Shown: positions 24,766-33,108 of the stretch, in pieces
How the letters are laid out: each line of letters opens with the position of its first letter
Position numbering within the stretch: position 1 is the stretch's first letter
NCBI GenBank assembly: GCA_965214945.1
Contig: OZ244029.1
Span: 3,086,763-3,150,762 of the forward strand
Direction of reading: 5' to 3'
Length of the DNA: 64,000 bases
Origin: JAAXHB01 sp965214945
GTDB taxonomy: Bacteria > Actinomycetota > Acidimicrobiia > Acidimicrobiales > Aldehydirespiratoraceae
The notes under the pieces: generated by a model
What the model saw: only the letters and a program-made list of their open reading frames with translations
Databases searched by the model: none
What the model was told of the DNA's origin: nothing
Position numbers and translations under genes: made by a program

Positions 24766-26511
24766 GTGCCGAAGGCGATCACGCCCAAAACGCAAACGTC
24801 CGCGCCCAGGGCGCTCGACTTCATCCGCGAGCAGGTGCGCGCCGATAACACCTCCGGTGTCTTCGGCGGACGGGTGCAGACCCGCTTCCCGCCCGAGCCG
24901 AACGGGTACCTGCACATCGGTCACGCCAAAGCAGTCTGCCTGGACTATGGCGTGGCCGCAGAGAACGACGGCCGCTGCACCCTGCGTTTTGACGACACCA
25001 ACCCCGAAAGCGAAGACGCCGACTTCGCCCAGGCGATCTGCGACGACGTGGCGTGGCTCGGCTTCGGCGCCCGAGACGAGCCGGCGTATGCGTCGGACTA
25101 CTTCGATCGGCTCTACGAATGGGCCGAGCACCTCGTTATGGCCGGGCTGGCCTATGTGGACGACCAGGATGCCGAGACGATCTCAGCTACGAGGGGTGAC
25201 TTCACCACGCCGGGCACCGAGAGCCCTTGGCGCGACCGCAGCCCGGAGGAGAACCTGCGCCTGTTGCGGCAGATGCGCGCCGGGTGCTTCGAAGACGGCG
25301 CGCGGGTGCTGAGAGCCAAGATCGACATGGGCCACGACAACATGGGCATGCGAGACCCGGTGATGTACCGGATCCGCCACGCGACCCACTTCCGCACCGG
25401 TGACGCCTGGTGCATCTACCCCACCTACGACTGGGCGCACGGCCAGAGCGACGCCATCGAAGGCGTCACGCATTCGCTGTGCACGCTGGAGTTTGCCGGT
25501 CACCGCCCGTTGTACGACTGGTTCCTCGACCATCTGCCGCTGACCGGCGACCGGCCCCGGCAGACCGAGTTCGCCAGGCTCAACCTCACCCACACGGTCA
25601 CCTCGAAACGCCGTCTAGCCGAGCTGGTGGACACCGGGATCGTGGACGGCTGGGACGACCCGCGAATGCCGACGCTGCGGGGCTTGCGGCGCCGGGGCTA
25701 TCCGCCGGAGGCGATTCGGGACTTCTGCGCCCACATTGGCGTGGCACGCGTCAACGGAGTCCACGAGATCGAGCTGCTCGAGTCGTTCGTGCGGACGCAC
25801 CACAACCGGCACGCGCTGCGGCGCATGGCGGTGCTTCGCCCGCTGGAGGCGGTGATCGTGAACTGGCCGGACGCCCACGTCGAGATGCGCCAAGCCGTGA
25901 ACAACCCAGAGGACTCCTCCGCCGGCACCAGGGCTGTCGCGCTGTCGGGTCGGCTATGGATCGAGCGCGACGATTTCATGACCGATCCGCCGCGCAAGTT
26001 CTATCGGCTCGCTCCCGGCCGCGAGGTCAGGCTCCGGGCGGGCTACTTCTTGCGCTGTGAAGACGTCGACTTGGACTCCTCGACCGGTGAGCCGACGAAG
26101 CTGTGGTGTAGCTACGATCCGGCCACCGGCGGTGGACTGTCACCCGACGGGCGCAAAGTGCGTGCCACGATCCACTGGGTGTCGGCCGATCACGCTGTAG
26201 ACGCCGAGGTTGCACTGTACGACCGACTGTTCATCGACCCGACGCCAGGCGCCGACGGGCGAAATCCGGTGGAGTCGTTCAATCCGGACTCGTGCCAGGT
26301 GCTCTCAGGCGCCAAGCTGGAGCGAGCCCTGGCCGAGGCCGCTCCCGGCGAAGTCGTCCAGTTTGAGCGGCTCGGGTACTTCGCCCGAGATTCGGACTCG
26401 AAGCTGCTGTTCCACCGGACGGTCGGGCTGCGCGACGAGTGGGCCAGAATTCAGAAGCGCCGTCGATCTCGCCCGCGCAAACCGCGGCCGCGGTCTGCCA
26501 GAACGGCCTGA
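24766..26511 (+). CDS. glnS: Glutaminyl-tRNA synthetase
   Basis: This roughly 581-residue class Ib synthetase charges tRNA-Gln directly. It has RFPPEPNGYLHIGHAKAVCLDYG (HIGH motif), FDDTNPE, the catalytic-core IEGVTHSLCTLEF, and NLTHTVTSKRRL, which is the KMSKS loop with the usual M changed to T. Next come GWDDPRMPTL and the C-terminal anticodon-binding beta-barrels (NPVESFNPDSCQVLSGAKLE, VQFERLGYFARDSDS). GTG 24766 is chosen; a TTG at 24730 in frame would add 12 residues. It lies 40 bp after livF. Most actinobacteria lack GlnRS and use the GatCAB route, so the gene may have been acquired. Confidence 0.93.
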   Translation: MPKAITPKTQTSAPRALDFIREQVRADNTSGVFGGRVQTRFPPEPNGYLHIGHAKAVCLDYGVAAENDGRCTLRFDDTNPESEDADFAQAICDDVAWLGFGARDEPAYASDYFDRLYEWAEHLVMAGLAYVDDQDAETISATRGDFTTPGTESPWRDRSPEENLRLLRQMRAGCFEDGARVLRAKIDMGHDNMGMRDPVMYRIRHATHFRTGDAWCIYPTYDWAHGQSDAIEGVTHSLCTLEFAGHRPLYDWFLDHLPLTGDRPRQTEFARLNLTHTVTSKRRLAELVDTGIVDGWDDPRMPTLRGLRRRGYPPEAIRDFCAHIGVARVNGVHEIELLESFVRTHHNRHALRRMAVLRPLEAVIVNWPDAHVEMRQAVNNPEDSSAGTRAVALSGRLWIERDDFMTDPPRKFYRLAPGREVRLRAGYFLRCEDVDLDSSTGEPTKLWCSYDPATGGGLSPDGRKVRATIHWVSADHAVDAEVALYDRLFIDPTPGADGRNPVESFNPDSCQVLSGAKLERALAEAAPGEVVQFERLGYFARDSDSKLLFHRTVGLRDEWARIQKRRRSRPRKPRPRSARTA

Positions 26512-26562
26512 TTAGGCGGCATCTCACCGCGCGGCGCTTGATAAGCGCAGGCCCGGCGTTTC

Positions 26563-26639
26563 TCGGCTCTGACGAGACGTTCAGCGACCAGTTCGTCGTT
26601 GTCGGCTCTGGCGAGGCGTTCGACGACCGCTTCGTCGTC
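26563..26639. repeat. Imperfect 39-bp direct repeat between glnS and the aldehyde dehydrogenase gene
   Basis: Two adjacent units begin TCGGCTCTGACGAGACGTTC and TCGGCTCTGGCGAGGCGTTC and both end TTCGTCGT. They fill much of the 156-bp gap between the two convergent genes. A small perfect hairpin GCGCTT-GAT-AAGCGC (26534-26548) lies just before them and could act as a terminator. Confidence 0.5.
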
Positions 26640-26667
26640 CCGGTGCAGGCTGCGGGAGCATCGTCGG

Positions 26668-28098
26668 CTACCAGGAGGCCGCGATGTACTGGGTTTCGCA
26701 GAACTCGTAGATGCCCTCAGCCGAGCCCTCCCGGCCGAGGCCGGACTGCTTCATCCCTCCAAAAGGCGCCGCAGGGTCGGACACAGCACCCCGGTTAAGC
26801 CCGATCATTCCGGCTTGGATGCGTTCGCTGACCCGCATTCCCTTGGCCAGGTCGGACGTGTACACATAGCCGATCAGGCCCATCTCGGTGTCGTTGGCTG
26901 CGGTGATCATGGCATCGGCGTCGTCGAATGGAATCACCGGCGCGACCGGCCCGAATATCTCCTGTCCGGTGATCGGCGAGTCGGGGCGAACCCCGGCGAG
27001 CACAGTCGGCTGGTAGAAGAACCCAGGCCGGTCGACGCATGAGCCGCCGAGCGCGGCGCTCGCCCCGGTGGCGAGCGATGAGCGCACCAATCCGTCGATC
27101 TTGTCCACTGCTTGCTGTGTGATCACCGGCCCGCAGGTCACGCTTGGGTCGAAGCCGCTGCCCACCTCCACTTCGGCCATCGCCGCGGCCATCGCGTCGA
27201 TGAAGTCGTCGTACACGGCCGACTCGACGTAAAAGCGGTTCGCGGCGGTGCACGTCTGGGCCGAATGGCGCATCTTGGCGATCATCGCGCCCTCCACGGC
27301 CGCGTCGAGGTCAGCGTCGGCGAACACCACGAACGGGGCGTTGCCGCCAAGCTCCATCACCGTCTTGAGCACCCTGTCGGCGCTGCGGCGCAGCAGCGTC
27401 CGGCCCACTTCGGTGGAACCGGTAAACGACACCATGCGGGTGGCTCGGTGATCTACCGCTGCATCAAACCACGCCGCGGAGTCGGTCGAGCAGACGATAT
27501 TTACCACGCCGGGAGGCACACCCGCGTCGCTGAGAAGCTCGCCTACGCGCAGAGCGGTGAGCGGCGCCTCGCGGGGCGGCTTGACCACCACAGCGTTGCC
27601 TGCGGCCAGCGCTGGCGCGAGTTTGCGGGTGATCATCGCGGCCGGGAAGTTCCACGGAGTGATCATCACCACCACACCCACGGGCGGATGCCTGACGATG
27701 ATCTCATTCGCGCCCGACGGTGCAGTGCCGATAGAGCCGCGTATGCGCACAGCCTCCTCAGCGTTCCAGCGGAAGAACTCTGCCGCGTATGCGACCTCGC
27801 CCAGAGCGTCGGCTCGGGGCTTGCCGTTCTCGCTGGTGATCAGATCAGCCAGCTCCTCCGCATTGTCGACCATCGCCTGGAAGCAGTTGCGTAGCACTTC
27901 AGAGCGCACTCTGGGCGCGGTGGCCGCCCACCGGGGCTGCGCCGCAGCGGCGGCGTCGCAGGCTGCCACGGCCTCGGACGGGCCGCCGGCGGCTACCTCG
28001 GCGATGGGCTCGGCGGTCGCCGGATCGATGACGGTTATCCGCTCGCCGCTGGATCCGCCGCGCCAGTGGCCGCCGATCAACATCTGGGTCTGTGGCAT
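26668..28098 (-). CDS. NAD(P)-dependent aldehyde dehydrogenase (succinate-semialdehyde dehydrogenase-like)
   Basis: This 476-residue ALDH-superfamily enzyme has the NAD site ITPWNFPAAMITRKLAPALAAGN, FTGSTEVGRTLL, the general base in MELGGNAP, the nucleophilic cysteine in SAQTCTAANRFYV, and EIFGPVAPVIPFDD. The C-terminus is GLNRGAVSDPAAPFGGMKQSGLGREGS. This combination is closest to the GabD/succinate-semialdehyde group. Substrate assignment is tentative. It starts at ATG 28098 and is a separate unit on the minus strand. Confidence 0.9.
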   Translation of the reverse strand: MPQTQMLIGGHWRGGSSGERITVIDPATAEPIAEVAAGGPSEAVAACDAAAAAQPRWAATAPRVRSEVLRNCFQAMVDNAEELADLITSENGKPRADALGEVAYAAEFFRWNAEEAVRIRGSIGTAPSGANEIIVRHPPVGVVVMITPWNFPAAMITRKLAPALAAGNAVVVKPPREAPLTALRVGELLSDAGVPPGVVNIVCSTDSAAWFDAAVDHRATRMVSFTGSTEVGRTLLRRSADRVLKTVMELGGNAPFVVFADADLDAAVEGAMIAKMRHSAQTCTAANRFYVESAVYDDFIDAMAAAMAEVEVGSGFDPSVTCGPVITQQAVDKIDGLVRSSLATGASAALGGSCVDRPGFFYQPTVLAGVRPDSPITGQEIFGPVAPVIPFDDADAMITAANDTEMGLIGYVYTSDLAKGMRVSERIQAGMIGLNRGAVSDPAAPFGGMKQSGLGREGSAEGIYEFCETQYIAASW

Positions 28099-28116
28099 TC
28101 CTTCAACCTTTCAGTC

Positions 28117-29289
28117 TCATCTAGCGGCCCTCATGTTGAGAACTCGCTGTCGCGACATCTCTTTGCCCGTGAATGGATCTGCCAGCGGAGGCAGCTGAGG
28201 AGGCCTTCTCTCATAGTGATCTTTCAGCGACCAACACTGGACTCTATGGTAGGTCTCCGCTCCGAATCTCCACGTTCCTGCTCTGCGGGCCTCTACCCTC
28301 CAGTTTTCCGGGACAGGATCAAGCGTGATGAAGATCCCAATGGCTGCTCCTTTACGATCAACGACATGCAGAAAATCTCTCAGCTGTGACAGTGAGGGCC
28401 TGCCGCCTTTGACTTGTGCCAACACAAGACTGCTATCGCACTTTTCTAATGTGATCGCAAGACTGCCTCTGCCATCTATGCCAGCATCGCCGCGTTGTCT
28501 TCTATTGGGCATTAGCCCGTCAATCCTCGTGATGCTCCACTTCTCAAACTCAAACGGATTGTCAGCCGCGAGCCTACGAGCTGAGGCAAGATCAGCCGGC
28601 ATTCCGTGCGTCAGAATATGGCGACCCTCACCAAGACGGGCAACCATCAAGTCAACCGCAAACGGTGACAGATCAATTCCCAACCAATCTCGCCCAAGAT
28701 CGTCTGCCGCCAAGACAGTCGTCCCGCATCCACAGAATGGATCTAGCACCACATCGCCGGAATTTGATGATGATTCGATTATTCGTCTCAACAGAGCAAG
28801 AGGTTTTTGAGTGGGGTAACCCGTGCGTTCCGGTGACCATGTCTGCAGGGAGTTAATATCCGACCACCAGTCGGGCATATGGGCACCGCGATCCAAAGGT
28901 CGAGGTAGATTATCGATGCTCACACCTCCTCGTGATTCAACGAGTCTCTTAGATGACTCCGAATATGGTACGTACTGTGGGTTGAACACGAAGTCTGCAG
29001 ACTTGGTATATCTGAGAATGATGTCGTGTTTTCGCGCGAAATCTCTTCTTGGAACTCCACCGCCTCGGTAGCACCAAACAATCTCGTTTCGGAAGTTGCT
29101 GTGAAACACAGCGTCCATGACTAGCTTCAGGTAATGTGAGGCAGTTGGATCACTGTGAAGATAAACCGTACCAGTTCGTTTGAGAACGCGATATATCTCG
29201 GTCAATCTCTCAGCCATGTACGAGACATATGCCAGCATCCCTGTGCCGCCCAAGATTTTGTGCAGTCCAGCGATGCAGCGCTGTCTCAT
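28117..29289 (-). CDS. C-terminal part of split DNA methyltransferase-nuclease fusion (copy A)
   Basis: These 390 residues continue the methyltransferase begun by the 29286-29540 frame. Present are LHSDPTASHYLKLVMDAVF, GYPTQKPLALL, the AdoMet motif I DPFCGCGTT, and WLGIDLSPFAVDLM. A C-terminal nuclease-like domain has GDAGIDGRGSL and LVLAQVKGG, a D...QxK form of the PD-(D/E)xK site. Its start ATG overlaps the upstream TGA in an ATGA (29286-29289). Aligned to the intact homologue at 40783-42222, the two pieces join at exactly the right length if the ribosome slips by -1 at that point. The target-recognition segment differs strongly from copy B. The gene is A/T-richer than its neighbours, consistent with transfer. 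It may be a frameshifted pseudogene or a two-chain enzyme. Confidence 0.8.
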   Translation of the reverse strand: MRQRCIAGLHKILGGTGMLAYVSYMAERLTEIYRVLKRTGTVYLHSDPTASHYLKLVMDAVFHSNFRNEIVWCYRGGGVPRRDFARKHDIILRYTKSADFVFNPQYVPYSESSKRLVESRGGVSIDNLPRPLDRGAHMPDWWSDINSLQTWSPERTGYPTQKPLALLRRIIESSSNSGDVVLDPFCGCGTTVLAADDLGRDWLGIDLSPFAVDLMVARLGEGRHILTHGMPADLASARRLAADNPFEFEKWSITRIDGLMPNRRQRGDAGIDGRGSLAITLEKCDSSLVLAQVKGGRPSLSQLRDFLHVVDRKGAAIGIFITLDPVPENWRVEARRAGTWRFGAETYHRVQCWSLKDHYERRPPQLPPLADPFTGKEMSRQRVLNMRAAR

Positions 29290-29540
29290 GGGATATGCGC
29301 TAGCTCGTTCCAGCGCTCAACTCTGTCCACAGCGGCATCATCCCAAGTCCAGGTATCGCTGAAAGCTTGAATTTGAGCACGGCTGCCAGGCTGCTGGTTG
29401 GCACCGAAGAGTATATTGTAGTTCGCGTTGGAATTGAATGGCGGGTCCAAGTAGCAGAGGTCAATGCACTCAGCTGGCCACGATCCCAACACATCAAGAC
29501 AATCACCGTAATAGAGGCTGTTTCGATCGGGATGTCTCAT
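29286..29540 (-). CDS. N-terminal part of split DNA methyltransferase (copy A), DPPF motif
   Basis: This 84-residue frame from ATG 29540 reads MRHPDRNSLYYGDCLDVLGS, then CYLDPPFNSNANYN (catalytic motif IV DPPF), and ends RVERWNELAHIP. The same start sequence (HPDRNSLYYGDCLDVL) begins copy B. In beta-class methyltransferases motif IV precedes motif I, so the catalytic motif is here and the AdoMet site is in the next frame; neither piece alone could be active. A TTG at 29588 is an alternative start. Confidence 0.75.
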   Translation of the reverse strand: MRHPDRNSLYYGDCLDVLGSWPAECIDLCYLDPPFNSNANYNILFGANQQPGSRAQIQAFSDTWTWDDAAVDRVERWNELAHIP

Positions 29541-29571
29541 TGTCTCAGCCTCGGAGCTGGCGTCTGCTGTG

Positions 29572-29599
29572 AACTGGATAGGTGCCAACTGGATAGGTG
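29572..29599. repeat. 13-bp tandem direct repeat upstream of copy A
   Basis: AACTGGATAGGTG occurs twice (29572-29584 and 29587-29599), separated by CC. It lies in the 195-bp gap between the divergent methyltransferase copy A and the quinone oxidoreductase gene, about 35 bp from the methyltransferase ATG. It could be a regulatory site or a small duplication. Confidence 0.5.
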
Positions 29600-29735
29600 T
29601 GATGGGCTAGTCTATATTTGCTGCACTCGGTGCCCAGAGACTGCGGAGACGCCGTGCGGGCCTGCGCTGCCGGCAGTGCAGGCAGCATGGCATAGCGGTT
29701 ATAGACGACTCCGCTTCGGGAACATAGGAGGTCTG

Positions 29736-30722
29736 ATGAACAGCGAGCACCCCGCTGGCAATGCGATCAGGATTGACGAGACCGGCTCGCCGGAGGTGAT
29801 GCGCTTCGCCCGCCGGCCCGACGCGGTGCCGGGCCCGGGCGAGATAGCCGTGGACGTTGCCGCGGCGGGCGTCAACTTTATCGACGTCTATCATCGCAGC
29901 GGCCTTTATCCGGTGGCGCTTCCGGCATTGCTAGGTCAGGAGGGCGCCGGCACCGTGACTGAGGCTGGAGAGGGCGTCGCCTGGCCCCCGGTGGGTGAAC
30001 GCGTCGCCTGGGCTACTGCGCTGGGCTCGTATGCCAGGCGCAATGTGATACCCGCGGCCGCTGCGGTTGCCGTTCCCGACGGCATCGACCTGCAGACCGC
30101 GGCCGCTGTGCCGCTTCAGGGGATGACAGCGCACTATCTGGCCACCGACTGCCCGCGGCTCAAGCCAGGAGATCTCTGCCTCGTCCATGCCGGTGCCGGC
30201 GGTGCCGGGCGGCTGCTGGTGCAGATGGCAAAGCTGCGCGGCGCGCAGGTGGTGGCGACAGTGGGCAGCGATGCCAAAGTCGAGCTGGCGCGCTCAGCCG
30301 GCGCCGATCACGTCGTGAACTACACCACCTCCGACCTAGTGGCTGGCGTGGAGGCAGCGGTTGGCGCCGACGCGCTCGACGTGGTGTACGACGGTGTGGG
30401 CGCGTCCGTCTACGACGACAGCCTGCGGCTGTTGCGCCCGCGCGGGATGATGGTTAGCTTCGGCAACGCCTCAGGCGCGGTGGAGCCCAAGTCGCCGCTT
30501 CATCTGGCTGTCAAGTCACTGTGGCTGTGCCGGCCGACACTCGCCCATTTCGTAGCGGAGCGCGCCGAACTCGAAGCCCGCGCCGCAGAGGTGTTCGGCT
30601 GGGTGGAGTCCGGTCAGCTCGATATCCGCATAGCCGCTGTGATGCCGCTGTCCGACGCGGCGGACGCACATCGGCTGATCACCAGCCGCAAGGCAGCTGG
30701 CAAGATCCTGCTGATTCCTTAG
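29736..30722 (+). CDS. NADPH:quinone oxidoreductase (zinc-less medium-chain dehydrogenase)
   Basis: This 328-residue MDR-family protein of the QOR type has VDVAAAGVNFIDVYHRSGLYPVALPALLGQEGAGTV, the substrate-domain start of quinone oxidoreductases. It also has HAGAGGAGRLLVQMAKLRGAQVVATVGS (NADPH Rossmann motif) and VVYDGVGASVYDDSLRLLRPRGMMVSFGNASG. No zinc ligands are seen. ATG 29736 is fixed by AGGAGG at 29726-29731. It is divergent from methyltransferase copy A. Confidence 0.9.
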   Translation: MNSEHPAGNAIRIDETGSPEVMRFARRPDAVPGPGEIAVDVAAAGVNFIDVYHRSGLYPVALPALLGQEGAGTVTEAGEGVAWPPVGERVAWATALGSYARRNVIPAAAAVAVPDGIDLQTAAAVPLQGMTAHYLATDCPRLKPGDLCLVHAGAGGAGRLLVQMAKLRGAQVVATVGSDAKVELARSAGADHVVNYTTSDLVAGVEAAVGADALDVVYDGVGASVYDDSLRLLRPRGMMVSFGNASGAVEPKSPLHLAVKSLWLCRPTLAHFVAERAELEARAAEVFGWVESGQLDIRIAAVMPLSDAADAHRLITSRKAAGKILLIP

Positions 30723-30758
30723 CCGGGTTGCGTTTGTCGGGCAGGCGCGGCCGGTGAT

Positions 30759-31541
30759 CTAGCGCTCGAAGATGCTAGACAATCCGCCTATGACGGAGCC
30801 CTCGCCCTGGGAGCCGCCCGGACGGAGGTTGGCGATCACTCTGTCGGCGATCCGGTTGAACGGCAGCGACTGCAGCCATACCAGGCCGTGGCCCTGAAGT
30901 GTGGCTAGGAACAGGCCCTCGCCTCCGAAGACCATCGACTTGAGGTTGCCGGCCCGCTCGATCGAATACGAGATCTGCGGCTGGAAGGCCACCAAACAGC
31001 CGGTGTCCACCCGCATCGTCTCTCCTCTCAGCTCTTTCTGCACGATCGTCCCGCCAGCGTGCAAGAAGGCCATGCCGTCGCCTGAGATGTTCTGCAGGAT
31101 GAAGCCCTCACCTCCGAATAGGCCAGTGCCGATTTTGCGGTTGAAGGCGATATCGAGCTTGGTGCCCGATGCCGCGCACAAGAACGCGTCCTTCTGCGCG
31201 ATGATGCGCCCGCCGACCTCCGCAAGGTCGAGAGGCACGATCTTGCCGGGATAGGGCGCAGCCATCGCCACGCGGCGTTTGCCCGCCGGCGCGGCGTTTG
31301 TGAAGTGCGTCAGGAAGATCGACTCCTGGGCTATGGCCCGCTTTGCGGCCGACTTGAGCTTGCGCCAGCCGCTCTGGTCAGGCTCGGAGCCATCGCCCAT
31401 CTTGGCCTCGAAGGCGATATCTTGCTCAAGGTACATCATGGCACCGGCTTCGGCTATCACCACCTCCCCCGGGTCGAGCTCTACCTCCACGAACTGCAGG
31501 TCGTCGCCGAAGATTTGATAGTCGATCTCATGGCTTCTCAT
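30759..31541 (-). CDS. TIGR00266/AIM24-family protein
   Basis: This 260-residue protein of the AIM24/TIGR00266 family begins SHEIDYQIFGDDLQFVEVELDPGEVVIAEAGAMMYL. It shows glycine-rich beta-strand repeats (GTGLFGGEGFILQNISGDGMAFLHAGG, MVFGGEGLFLATLQGHGLVWLQSLP) typical of the double-stranded beta-helix fold. The biochemical role of the bacterial family is unknown. ATG 31541 is preferred; ATG 31562 adds seven residues. It is convergent with the quinone oxidoreductase gene. Confidence 0.88.
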   Translation of the reverse strand: MRSHEIDYQIFGDDLQFVEVELDPGEVVIAEAGAMMYLEQDIAFEAKMGDGSEPDQSGWRKLKSAAKRAIAQESIFLTHFTNAAPAGKRRVAMAAPYPGKIVPLDLAEVGGRIIAQKDAFLCAASGTKLDIAFNRKIGTGLFGGEGFILQNISGDGMAFLHAGGTIVQKELRGETMRVDTGCLVAFQPQISYSIERAGNLKSMVFGGEGLFLATLQGHGLVWLQSLPFNRIADRVIANLRPGGSQGEGSVIGGLSSIFER

Positions 31542-31562
31542 GCCACTGCTAAGTCTGCGCAT

Positions 31563-31919
31563 CAGCTTCCTTCCTCAGTAGAGGATTAGGTGGATATTGA
31601 ATCGAGTTTAGTGTAAAAGCATCATACAGCTGACGCTGCTGCCCGACTCATAAGCCTAAAGTTGGGTGCGTCAAAGTCACGGATTATGGTCGCCCATGCT
31701 ACGGGTTATGGTTGTGATCACGACGCCGGTCACCTGGCAATTCAGCGGCAGTTAACTGCTAGTGTCTCATGGCAGTCATTTGGCAATAGCTGCCGATTCC
31801 GGGGCAGTCATTCGGCATGTGGCCGCAAGTCCTGGCAGCTAATAGTGGATGCTATAAGCAGACTCCCACAGGCCGGACAGCATACCTCGCAGGCCGGGTG
31901 AAGCAAGCAAGCCCTCTGT
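31563..31919. other. 357-bp non-coding region between alr and the TIGR00266 gene, with short repeats
   Basis: No credible gene is seen. The right part holds a perfect 12-bp palindrome GCAGTTAACTGC (31748-31759) and two near-identical 15-mers, GGCAGTCATTTGGCA (31771-31785) and GGCAGTCATTCGGCA (31803-31817), 32 bp apart. The left part is A/T-richer and should contain the minus-strand promoter of the TIGR00266 gene. Confidence 0.5.
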
Positions 31920-33101
31920 CTATAGCACTTGGCGGGGCACTCGGGCTGAAACACCGGTGACCACTTCGTAGGCGATGGTGCCGAGGCGCTCGGCGATTTC
32001 CGTGGCCGTGATCTCATCGAAGCCTTGGCGGCCGATCAGCACCACCTCGTCGCCCACGGCGGTCTCGTCGGCTATTTCAGCGGGTGCGGCCGCCATAAGC
32101 TGGTCCATTGTGACCGCGCCGACTATGGGGCAGCGGCGACCGCGCACCAGCACTTCCACGCCCGCGGCGCTGCTGTCTCGACGGACGCCGTCGGCGTAGC
32201 CGATGGGCACGGTGGCCACGCGGGTGGGGGCATCGGCATACCAGAGGCGACCGTAGGACACACTTTCGCCCCGCTCGACGGTGCGAACGGCCGTAACACG
32301 AGACACCAGGCTGAGAGCAGGCTCCAATTCGGCAGCATCGGACAGAGCCGGCGCCGGGGGCACGCCGTACAACGCGATGCCCACGCGCACCATGTTGTGG
32401 TGGGACTGCGGGTGGGCCAGCAAACCGGCAGAGTTGGCGGCATGGGTCATAGCCGCGTTCATCCCCCGACTGCGAAGGGCTGCCAGGGCTTCGTCAAAAC
32501 GTCTCAGCTGCTCCGCGGTGAAACCGCTCGCATCGGTATCGATATCGGCGTGGGAAGTAGCGCCCGACTCCGCACGAACACCGGCATCGGCGTCGGCATC
32601 GGCGAGATGTGTCCAAACCGCTTCCAGGCGCAGACGTCCGGAGTTGCGGCGCAGCGATGCGGCCACAGCGTCCAGCTCTGAGGCGGTGGCGCCCATACGG
32701 TGCATGCCGGTGTCGACCTTGAGATGGACGCGTCGGGTTGCGCCGTCTGAAGCCAGCGCCTCGATGCCGGTCGTCGACGCCACCGTGAAGCGAATCCGGG
32801 CCGGAGCAGTGTGGGCCGCTTCGGTCGCCTCCGCCGGCGTAAGCTCAGAGAGGATCAGCACCGGCGCGTTGCAGCCGACCATCTCGGCCGCCTCTGCAGC
32901 TTCGACGGCCTCCTCCAGAGTGGCAACGGCCAACCACGACGCACCTCCGGCCAGGGCAGCCTGGGCCGCGGCGACCGCTCCGTGGCCGTAGCCATCAGCC
33001 TTCACCACCGCGCAGAAGGCGGCTTCGGGTGCGAGTCGGGCCAGGCGCTCGGCGTTGGCCGTGATGGCATCGGTACTGACGCGGGCCAGCGTCGGGCGCA
33101 T
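31920..33101 (-). CDS. alr: Alanine racemase
   Basis: This 393-residue PLP enzyme interconverts L- and D-alanine for peptidoglycan. It has AFCAVVKADGYGHGAVAAA (PLP lysine), HLKVDTGMHRMG, the catalytic tyrosine in SVSYGRLWYAD, VPIGYADGVRR and VGAVTMDQLM. An acidic low-complexity insert (DADADAGVRAESGATSHADI) interrupts the barrel between HLADAD and FTAEQLRRF. ATG 33101 is chosen; it lies 7 bp after the nnr stop. It belongs to the minus-strand run glmM-glmS-acpS-nnr-alr, all cell-wall and cofactor housekeeping genes. Confidence 0.95.
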   Translation of the reverse strand: MRPTLARVSTDAITANAERLARLAPEAAFCAVVKADGYGHGAVAAAQAALAGGASWLAVATLEEAVEAAEAAEMVGCNAPVLILSELTPAEATEAAHTAPARIRFTVASTTGIEALASDGATRRVHLKVDTGMHRMGATASELDAVAASLRRNSGRLRLEAVWTHLADADADAGVRAESGATSHADIDTDASGFTAEQLRRFDEALAALRSRGMNAAMTHAANSAGLLAHPQSHHNMVRVGIALYGVPPAPALSDAAELEPALSLVSRVTAVRTVERGESVSYGRLWYADAPTRVATVPIGYADGVRRDSSAAGVEVLVRGRRCPIVGAVTMDQLMAAAPAEIADETAVGDEVVLIGRQGFDEITATEIAERLGTIAYEVVTGVSARVPRQVL

Positions 33102-33108
33102 GTTTTGG

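Noticed and set aside
29286..29289. Canonical programmed -1 frameshift site
   Set aside because: The junction reads CCCATGAG; there is no X-XXY-YYZ slippery heptamer, so stop-start coupling or mutation is likelier than classic frameshifting.
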